Shown here in pieces: positions 14,646-20,048 of a DNA stretch of 20,048 nt. This DNA comes from Trebonia sp. (lineage in GTDB: Bacteria; Actinomycetota; Actinomycetes; Streptosporangiales; Streptosporangiaceae). The stretch lies in assembly GCA_030038035.1 (NCBI GenBank), contig JASHPP010000173.1, positions 1 through 20,048 on the forward strand. The letters run 5' to 3'. Position 1 is the first letter of the stretch. The number at the start of each line of letters is the position of its first letter. Under the pieces are notes generated by a model. It was given only the letters and a program-made list of their open reading frames with translations. It was not told the origin of the DNA and made no database searches. The translations under genes were made by a program, and so were the position numbers.

Positions 14646-15917
14646 TCAGGTGCGGCGGACGCGCCAGCCCTGATCGCAGCGTTCGGCGAAGCCGCCGGCG
14701 GCGAGCGCGCCGAGGCAGCGGATCACGGTGTCCAGCTCCAGGCCGGCCACGGCCGCGATCCTGGCCGGTCCCAGCCCGCCCCGCAGCGGCAGCGCGTCGA
14801 GGACCGCTGCCGTCTCCAGGTCGAGTGCGTCGCGCTCGAGCACCGGGCTCGCCCGGCGCCTGCCCGGTGCCGCGTGCCCGGCGGCCGGCTGCCCCGGCCC
14901 CCAGCCCGGCGCCGACGGCGACTGGTCCCCCGCGCCGAGCGGCGACTGGTCCCCCGCGCCGAGCGGGGACAGGCACTCGATGACGTCGGCCGCGCTCGTG
15001 ACGAGTGCGCCCTGCCAGTCCCTGATGATCGTGTGGCACCCGGCGGACAGTTCGGAGGTGATCGGGCCGGGCACGGCCATCAGCGGCCGGCCGAGGTCGC
15101 GCGCGTGCCTGGCGGAATTCAGCGCGCCGCTGCGCTGGCCCGCCTCCACCACGAGGGTGCCCGCCGCAAGCGCGGCGATCACCCGGTTGCGGACGAGGAA
15201 CCGCAGCCGCGTCGCGGTCCGCCCGGGCGGCCACTCGCTGGCCACCACCCCCTGGGCCGCCACCGCGTCGAGCAGGTCCGCGTGGCCGGCCGGGTAGGGC
15301 ACGTCCACCCCGCACGCCAGCACCGCGACCGTCACGCCGTCGGCGGCAAGCGCGCCGCGATGGGCGGCCGCGTCGACGCCGTAGGCGGCGCCAGAGACGA
15401 CCGCCCAGCCGCGCGCGGCGACCGAGGCGGCGAGCTCGCTGGCCACGTAGGAGCCGTAGGCCGTCGCCGCCCGCGACCCCACGATGGCCACCGAGCGCAG
15501 GCAGCTGAACCGCAGGTCCGCGCTGCCGCGCAGCCACAATGCGTACGGCCTGGCGTCGCCGAGGTCGTCTAGGCGCACCGGCCATTCCGGATCGCCGGGG
15601 CAGACGAGGCGGATGCCTTTCTTGCAGAGCCCGGCCAGGTCGCCCGCCGCCGGAAGCTCCGCCAGCCGCACCTGCCATCGCCGCATCGCACGCTGTGCCG
15701 CCGCGCGCGCCGCGCCCCCTCCGGCCGCGAGGCCTCCGGCCGCCTGGAACCCGGCCCCCTGGAACCCGGCCGCCTGGAACCCGCCGGTCCTGATCGCGTG
15801 CAGCGTGCACGCCGCTCCCCTGGCGGCCACCAGCGCGCCAAGCCTGACGTCGCCTGGCTCGGCGAGGTACGTCAGTGCTGCCCGGGCATAGGACTCCTCG
15901 TCCAGCCGCCCGGTCAC
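14646..15917 (-). CDS. dprA: DNA-processing protein DprA
   Basis: Binds incoming single-stranded DNA and loads RecA during transformation; widespread also in bacteria not known to be competent. The 423-aa product has the Rossmann core at ~140-315: VAIVGSRAATAYG, VVSGAAYGVDAAAHRGAL, GVDVPYPAGH, FLVRNRVIAALA, VVEAGQRSGALNSAR and AVPGPI. A C-terminal winged-helix (DML1-like) domain follows at ~360-423. GTG 15917 is the start because it overlaps the comM stop as GTGA, and the upstream frame is Arg-rich. Two repeat tracts are odd: Gly-Phe-Gln-Ala-Ala repeats at 46-60 and a duplicated 8-residue unit (GAGDQSPL) at ~320-334 in the linker to the winged helix. Confidence 0.95.
   Translation of the reverse strand: MTGRLDEESYARAALTYLAEPGDVRLGALVAARGAACTLHAIRTGGFQAAGFQGAGFQAAGGLAAGGGAARAAAQRAMRRWQVRLAELPAAGDLAGLCKKGIRLVCPGDPEWPVRLDDLGDARPYALWLRGSADLRFSCLRSVAIVGSRAATAYGSYVASELAASVAARGWAVVSGAAYGVDAAAHRGALAADGVTVAVLACGVDVPYPAGHADLLDAVAAQGVVASEWPPGRTATRLRFLVRNRVIAALAAGTLVVEAGQRSGALNSARHARDLGRPLMAVPGPITSELSAGCHTIIRDWQGALVTSAADVIECLSPLGAGDQSPLGAGDQSPSAPGWGPGQPAAGHAAPGRRRASPVLERDALDLETAAVLDALPLRGGLGPARIAAVAGLELDTVIRCLGALAAGGFAERCDQGWRVRRT
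14917..14964. repeat. 24-bp tandem repeat inside dprA
   Basis: Two perfect 24-bp copies (14917-14940 and 14941-14964) begin GGCGACTGGTCCCCC and code the doubled GAGDQSPL unit in the interdomain linker of DprA. In-frame, so it changes linker length only. Confidence 0.9.
15743..15787. repeat. 15-bp tandem repeat inside dprA
   Basis: Three copies of CCTGGAACCCGGCCG, with changes only at the last bases, code for the Gly-Phe-Gln-x-Ala pentapeptide repeats near the DprA N-terminus. Confidence 0.9.
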
Positions 15918-17455
15918 CGGGACACCCCCAGCCACAGGCTGACGGCGACGTTGATCTCGTCGGCGCAAGGACGCGGTTTCCCGGCCAGGTCGGCGACGCT
16001 CCACGCGACCCGGACGATCTTGTCGGCTCCGCGGGCGCTCACCTGCCCGAGTTCCATCGCGCGCTCAAGCGGACGGACCGCGCCGGGCTGCGGGGCAAAC
16101 GAGCGGCGCAGCTCCGCACCAGGGATCTCGGCATTGAGCCGCCACGGCGTGCCGCTCAGCCGGCGTGCCATGCGCTCGCGCGCGGCCGCTACCCGCTCTG
16201 CCACGACCGCGCTGGTCTCGATGAACCTCTGGTCGTAGAGCATCTCCCGCCGGTTCACGGGCAGCAGCTGGACCTTCACGTCGACTCGGTCGAGCAGCGG
16301 CCCGGACAGCCGCCCGAGGTACCGGCGCTTCGTCGCCGGGCTGCAACCGCACCCGGCTCCCCCCGATGACGACTTGGCGCATGGGCACGGATTTGCCGCC
16401 AGCACCAGGGTGAACCTCGCCGGGAACGTGGCGCACATCGCGGACCGCGCGATGACCACCTCGCCCGCCTCGAGCGGCTGCCGCAGCGCGTCGAGCACGT
16501 CCCGCTGAAACTCCGGGGCCTCGTCGAGGAACAGCACGCCGCGGTGCGCCAGCGAGGCGGCCCCGGGCCGGATGATGCCGCTGCCGCCGCCGACGATCGC
16601 GGCCTTGCTCGCTGTGTGGTGCGGGGCGCAGAACGGCGGGTCGGTCATGAGCCCGCCGCTGTCGGGCAGCGTTCCGGCGACAGAATGGATCGAGGTGACC
16701 TCGAGCGCCGCGGCCGGCTCCAGCCTGGGCAGGATCGTCGGGAGCCGTTCGGCCAGCATGGTCTTGCCCGCCCCTGGCGGACCGAGCAGGGACAAGTTGT
16801 GGCCGCCGGCGGCGCAGATCTCGACTGCCTTGCGCGCCTCTGACTGGCCGAGGACCTCCGCGAGGTCCTTGTGCCCGATCGCCGGCTCTGGGGCAGGCGC
16901 GGCCCCGGGCTGATCCGGCGGAGAAGCGGGCGCGGGAGCCGGCCCGCCGCGCAGCCACATGGCTACTTCCGCGAGGCTGCCCGCGGTGATCACGCGCACG
17001 CCTGGCACCAGGGCGGCCTCAGCGGCGTTTCCTACCGCCACCACGACCGTCTCCAGGCCTCCCGCCATGGCGGCGACGACGGCGGGCAGCACTCCGGGCA
17101 CCGGCCGCAGGCACCCGTCCAGGCCGAGCTCGGCGAGGAACATGATCCCCGCCGGCGACGACACCGGCAGGGCACTGGCCGCGGCGAGGATGGCGATCGC
17201 GATCGCCACGTCGAAGCCGCTTCCCTTCTTGGGTAGGCTCGCCGGGGACAACCCGACGGTGATCTTCGACTGCGGCCACTTCTCGCCGCTGTTGACGATC
17301 GCCGCGCGAATCCGGTCCCGCGCCTCGCGCAGCGCCGTGTCCGGCAGTCCAACCAGGATCGTCGCGGGCAGGCCCTGGGCGATGTCCGCCTCCACCTCGA
17401 TGAGGTGGCCCTTGACGCCGACAAGCGCGACCGAGTGCGCGCGGGCCAAGGCCAT
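15914..17455 (-). CDS. comM: ComM/YifB family AAA+ ATPase (Mg-chelatase-like)
   Basis: In Vibrio, ComM is a hexameric helicase that drives branch migration during integration of transformed DNA; actinobacterial members are assumed similar. The 513-aa product has an N-terminal Lon-protease-like fold (1-~165, with KITVGLSPASLPKKGSGFD), a Pro/Ala linker (172-192), the AAA+ domain with Walker A GPPGAGKT (225-232) and Walker B VLFLDE (307-312), a Cys cluster (C357, C359, C369, C371) and a C-terminal helical lid domain. The gene starts at ATG 17455, immediately after the yraN stop, and overlaps dprA by 4 nt. Confidence 0.95.
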   Translation of the reverse strand: MALARAHSVALVGVKGHLIEVEADIAQGLPATILVGLPDTALREARDRIRAAIVNSGEKWPQSKITVGLSPASLPKKGSGFDVAIAIAILAAASALPVSSPAGIMFLAELGLDGCLRPVPGVLPAVVAAMAGGLETVVVAVGNAAEAALVPGVRVITAGSLAEVAMWLRGGPAPAPASPPDQPGAAPAPEPAIGHKDLAEVLGQSEARKAVEICAAGGHNLSLLGPPGAGKTMLAERLPTILPRLEPAAALEVTSIHSVAGTLPDSGGLMTDPPFCAPHHTASKAAIVGGGSGIIRPGAASLAHRGVLFLDEAPEFQRDVLDALRQPLEAGEVVIARSAMCATFPARFTLVLAANPCPCAKSSSGGAGCGCSPATKRRYLGRLSGPLLDRVDVKVQLLPVNRREMLYDQRFIETSAVVAERVAAARERMARRLSGTPWRLNAEIPGAELRRSFAPQPGAVRPLERAMELGQVSARGADKIVRVAWSVADLAGKPRPCADEINVAVSLWLGVSR

Positions 17456-17812
17456 CTAGCCCACCCCCCGGACATGCTCGATCGTGAACCCCCCGGTGCC
17501 GTCGTACAGCAGGCCAAGCACGTCGACGCGTATCTGGTCGAACCTGACGCCATGGGCGTTCAGCCAGCGAACCGCCAGCCTGCGCAGCCTGGCGCGCTTT
17601 ATCCTGCCGACGGCCTCTAGCGGCGTGCCGTACCGCGTTCCCGAGCGGGTTTTCACCTCGCAGACGACGAACGTGTGCCGTTCCACCGCGACGATGTCGA
17701 TCTCGCCGTCGGCGCACCGCCAGTTACGGTCAAGAATCCGGAAGCCGCAGCCCTCCAGGTAGTCAACCGCGGCCTGCTCGCCGTCACGGCCGAGCACGTC
17801 TGTGGCGCGCAT
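17456..17812 (-). CDS. yraN: YraN/UPF0102 family endonuclease-fold protein
   Basis: A 118-aa protein with the restriction-endonuclease-like core: E12 in the first helix, GEIDIV (E37, D39) and CEVKTR (E52, K54), followed by the basic helix RIKRARLRRLAVRWL. The family's role is not settled; its link to comM and dprA suggests DNA processing. ATG 17812 is preferred because GGAGG stands 8 nt before it; GTG 17821 and ATG 17818 overlap or crowd that site. The gene abuts comM without a gap. Confidence 0.93.
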   Translation of the reverse strand: MRATDVLGRDGEQAAVDYLEGCGFRILDRNWRCADGEIDIVAVERHTFVVCEVKTRSGTRYGTPLEAVGRIKRARLRRLAVRWLNAHGVRFDQIRVDVLGLLYDGTGGFTIEHVRGVG

Positions 17813-17877
17813 CGTCATCACCTCCGGTCATGACGATCGCGCCGCGCGGCGATAACGTGCAGCAGGCAATTGCCGGC

Positions 17878-17916
17878 TGTGGATCAAACCTTAAGAAGGC
17901 GGCCTGCTGTGGATAA
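17878..17916 (-). promoter_or_regulatory. Two DnaA-box-like nonamers upstream of yraN
   Basis: TGTGGATAA at 17908-17916 is an exact complement of the consensus DnaA box TTATCCACA, and TGTGGATCA at 17878-17886 differs from it by one base. They are 30 nt apart in the same orientation, 66-104 nt upstream of the yraN start, so DnaA could bind the promoter region of the yraN-comM-dprA unit. Two boxes are too few for an origin. Confidence 0.45.
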
Positions 17917-18040
17917 GGCGGGCGGAATGTCAGTGGCGCCTGTTTTAATGCGCGGGGGAGTCTGCGGCGAGCAGCGGGCGCGCCGGGCACACGGACCCGA
18001 AATTGGCTCTCTGGTCACTGCAGCCTGAGCCGCGTCTCCC

Positions 18041-18168
18041 GCGTATTGGGCCGACTGCGCCAACGGCCCGAGCGCATTGGGCCGACCGCGCGCGCCGATG
18101 GCCCGGGCGTATTGGGCCGACCGCGCCAACGGCCCGAGCGCATTGGGCCGGCTGCGCTGATGGCCCGG
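18041..18168. repeat. Four tandem ~31-nt units, each able to form a hairpin
   Basis: Units lie at 18041-18071, 18072-18106, 18107-18137 and 18138-18168. Each starts GCGTATTGGGCCG or GCGCATTGGGCCG and ends near GGCCCGA or GGCCCGG; unit 2 has 4 extra nt. Units 1 and 3 are nearly identical, as are 2 and 4, pointing to a doubled dimer. Inside each, GGGCCG can pair with CGGCCC (or TGGCCC with a G-T pair) over a 10-15-nt loop, so base changes keep the stem. No spacers, so not CRISPR. Confidence 0.85.
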
Positions 18169-18396
18169 GCACCCGCCAGGCGGCCCTCCCGACCCCTGGC
18201 CCTTGCCTAGCGCCGACCCAAGTCCCCGGTCGGCCCCGCCTCCCGCCGCCTCCCGCCGCGGCCCGCCACCCCGGCTTCCGCCCACAGGGGCCCCAGGCCT
18301 GCGACTTCGCACACTCCGTGACCATTTCCGCGCCCGTTATGGGCGATTTATCCATGCAAGGAGTGTCCAGAGTAGTACTCGCGGGACTCCCGGGAC

Positions 18397-18415
18397 GCCA
18401 GGGAAACCGCCTGGC
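18397..18415 (-). terminator. Weak hairpin after the GH65 gene
   Basis: GCCAGG (18397-18402) and CCTGGC (18410-18415) form a 6-bp stem with a 7-nt loop about 85 nt past the GH65 stop codon. Short and without a U tract, so only tentative. Confidence 0.25.
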
Positions 18416-18500
18416 TGCCCGCCAGGACAGGCCGCAAGGACAGGCCGGAGGCCAAGCGCTGTGGGAGACGGCCCGGTTCGTTCGGGATAATGGGCTGGAT

Positions 18501-20048
18501 TTACCTGCGGCCACGGCGGGACTGGGGCACCCTTCCAGCTGGCTGGGTCGGGTTGGGCAGCGCCTCGATCGGCGGGATGTCGAGCGACAGGCCGTCCTCG
18601 CCCAGCGTCGCCTGCTCGCCGTGATGCGTGATCGGCAGCGGGTCACCGGACAGCAGCGAATAGTGCGCCTGGCCGGCCCGAACCTCCACGTGCAGCACCC
18701 GCCCCCGGTATCGCAGCCGGAACGACAGTCCCACGATCCCCGGGGGCAGCCGCGGGCTGAACGACAGCGTCCCGGACCCGCTCCGCATCCCGCCGAACCC
18801 GCCGACGAGCGCCGTCCACGCGCCGGCCAGCGACGCGATGTGCAGGCCGTCCTTGGTGTTGTGCTCGCGGTCCTGCAGGTCCATCAGGGCTGCCTCGGCG
18901 AGGTAGTCGTAGGCGAGCTGCAGGTGGCCGACCTCGGCCGCGAGCACGGCCTGCGTGCAGGCGGACAGCGAGGAGTCCCGGACGGTGAGCGCCTCGTAGT
19001 AGTCGAAGTTCCGCGTCTTCTGCTCCTGGGTGAAGGCGTCGCCGCGCAGCTGCATGGCGAGCACGACGTCCGCCTGCTTGACCACCTGCTTGCGGTAGAG
19101 CTGGAAGTACGGGTAGTGCAACAGCAGCGGGTAGTGGTCCTCCGGTGTCCCGGCGAAGTCCCAGCGCGCGTAGGTGGTGAACCCGTCGTGCTGCGGGTTC
19201 ACGCCAAGGCGCGCGTCGTAGGGGATGTACATGTCGGTGGCGGCGTCCCGCCATGAGGCGGTCTCTTCCGGTGTCACCCCGAGTTCGCGCGCGGCATCCG
19301 GCAGCTTCTCGGCGAGATCGGCGGCGCCGGCGAGGTTCTGCTGGGCCATCAGGTTCGTGTACAGGTTGTTGTCCTTGATCGCGCTGTACTCGTCCGGCCC
19401 GGTCACGCCCTCGATCCGGAACCTGCCCGCGGAGTCGTGCTGGCCGAGCGAACGCCACAGCCGGGCCGTCTCCACGAGCAGCGGCAGGCCGGTCTCCCGC
19501 TCGAAGTCCGCGTCTTCCGTCGCGTCGAGGTAGTTCAAGACGGCGCCCGCGATGTCGGCGTTGATGTGGAACGCGGCCGTTCCCGCGGGCCAGTACCCCG
19601 AGCACTCCTGGCCGCGGATCGTCCGCCACGGGAAGGCCGCGCCGGCCAGGCCGAGCTCGGCGGCGTGCGACTTGGCGGCGTCCATGACCAGGTACCGCCA
19701 GTGCAGGGCGTGCGCCACGGCGGCCGGGTGGGTGCAGGTGAGCACCGGGAGCACGAACGTCTCCGTGTCCCAGAACGTGTGCCCGTCGTAGCCGGTCCCG
19801 GTCAGGCCCTTGGCCGGGATCGGCCGGTATTCGGCCCGCGCGCCGGCCTGCAGGATGTGGAACAGCCCGAACCGCACGGCCTGCTGGATCTCGACGTCGC
19901 CGTCGACCTCGACGTCGGCCCCCTCCCAGAAGTCGTCCAGGTACTGGCGCTGTTCGGACAGCAGCCCCTCCCAGCCGGTGAGCGTGGCCGCCGCGAGCGC
20001 CCCGGACACCTGGTCGACCAGCGCCGGGCGCGACCGCTGGCTGGACCA
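18501..20048 (-). CDS. Glycoside hydrolase family 65 protein (disaccharide phosphorylase/hydrolase), 5' end missing
   Basis: The frame is open to the right edge, so 515 C-terminal residues are seen of a protein that normally has ~780. The (alpha/alpha)6 barrel is evident: GYDGHTFWDTE (sugar-binding Trp-Asp near visible residues 92-96), RGQECSGYWPAGTAAFHINADIA, and GVTGPDEY with the catalytic acid Glu at about residue 220. Later come YKQ/VKQADVVLAM and the DSSLSACTQA loop, which line the phosphate/substrate site in GH65 phosphorylases, and a C-terminal beta-sandwich (LSFSPRLPPGI). The family cleaves trehalose, maltose, kojibiose or nigerose, mostly by phosphorolysis; the substrate cannot be told from this part. 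The loop reads RDSSLS where many phosphorylases have HDSSLS. The last ~15 residues are a basic tail. Confidence 0.93.
   Translation of the reverse strand, partial: WSSQRSRPALVDQVSGALAAATLTGWEGLLSEQRQYLDDFWEGADVEVDGDVEIQQAVRFGLFHILQAGARAEYRPIPAKGLTGTGYDGHTFWDTETFVLPVLTCTHPAAVAHALHWRYLVMDAAKSHAAELGLAGAAFPWRTIRGQECSGYWPAGTAAFHINADIAGAVLNYLDATEDADFERETGLPLLVETARLWRSLGQHDSAGRFRIEGVTGPDEYSAIKDNNLYTNLMAQQNLAGAADLAEKLPDAARELGVTPEETASWRDAATDMYIPYDARLGVNPQHDGFTTYARWDFAGTPEDHYPLLLHYPYFQLYRKQVVKQADVVLAMQLRGDAFTQEQKTRNFDYYEALTVRDSSLSACTQAVLAAEVGHLQLAYDYLAEAALMDLQDREHNTKDGLHIASLAGAWTALVGGFGGMRSGSGTLSFSPRLPPGIVGLSFRLRYRGRVLHVEVRAGQAHYSLLSGDPLPITHHGEQATLGEDGLSLDIPPIEALPNPTQPAGRVPQSRRGRR

Larger units (their letters stand above)
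17813..18500. other. Gene-free stretch of about 690 nt
   Basis: Between yraN and the GH65 gene no frame has convincing protein character; long open frames here come from GC bias and translate to Arg/Pro/Ala-rich repeats. It holds the DnaA-like boxes (17878-17916), the tandem hairpin array (18041-18168), a Pro-codon-like C-rich tract (18180-18300) and possible GH65 terminator hairpins near 18397-18415. Actinobacteria often have rnhB upstream of yraN; it is absent here. Confidence 0.6.

Noticed and set aside
17878..17916. Chromosomal replication origin
   Set aside because: Only two DnaA-like boxes, no dnaA/dnaN genes and no AT-rich unwinding element.
18041..18168. CRISPR-like regular repeats
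   Set aside because: Units are directly adjacent with no unique spacers, only four, and no cas genes are near.
18003..19256. Plus-strand frame over the hairpin array and GH65
   Set aside because: Low-complexity Arg/Gln/His/Pro translation, antisense to the conserved GH65 protein.

Overview
The window is about 20 kb of very GC-rich DNA from a soil-type actinomycete. The evidence is the strong third-position G/C bias, frequent GTG starts, the Actinobacteria-style gene order yraN-comM-dprA-...-xerC-rpsB-tsf-frr-cdsA-...-rlmN (all on the minus strand), the acidic C-terminal tail on ribosomal protein S2, and the S53 (sedolisin) secreted protease, a family common in acid-tolerant soil actinobacteria. 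The genus cannot be fixed from the sequence alone; a Streptosporangiales, Catenulisporales or Trebonia-like relative is only a guess.

Layout in transcription order of the minus strand, from the right edge. (1) 20048-18501: C-terminal two thirds of a GH65 family glycoside phosphorylase/hydrolase, cut by the window edge. (2) 18500-17813: a gene-free stretch with four tandem ~31-nt hairpin units and two DnaA-box-like nonamers. (3) 17812-14646: yraN, comM and dprA, butt-joined or overlapping by 4 nt, clearly one transcript. (4) 14463-10573: a 1296-aa secreted S53 protease with five IPT/TIG-like domains and an Fn3 domain, placed between dprA and xerC. (5) 10493-9417: a XerC/D tyrosine recombinase. 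(6) 9106-5596: rpsB, tsf, frr and cdsA, the translation/phospholipid cluster, but without pyrH, which usually sits between tsf and frr. (7) 5439-2894: an accessory stretch between cdsA and rlmN, holding a 58-aa two-helix membrane protein, a 205-aa actinobacterial hypothetical, an AT-rich promoter-like island with no clear gene behind it, and a plus-strand suppressor-of-fused (SUFU) domain protein. (8) 2906-1788: rlmN, followed at once by a long inverted repeat. (9) 1559-873: a hexapeptide-repeat acyltransferase, and 188-835 (+) a receiver-only response regulator, tail to tail; a possible divergent gene leaves the left edge.

How the genes work together: the core supplies DNA uptake/processing (ComM, DprA, YraN), chromosome dimer resolution (XerC), translation (S2, EF-Ts, ribosome recycling factor, RlmN) and the CDP-diacylglycerol step of phospholipid synthesis (CdsA). 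The SUFU gene, the hypothetical, the small membrane protein and the S53 protease look like insertions into otherwise conserved spacing. The points most worth a second look are the missing pyrH, the cdsA-rlmN accessory pocket with its structured DNA (tandem GC hairpins, G-quadruplex motif, paired palindromic repeats, dyad-flanked promoter), the tandem hairpin array upstream of yraN, and the hairpin next to the rpsB start. No complete new defence or mobile system is demonstrable here.
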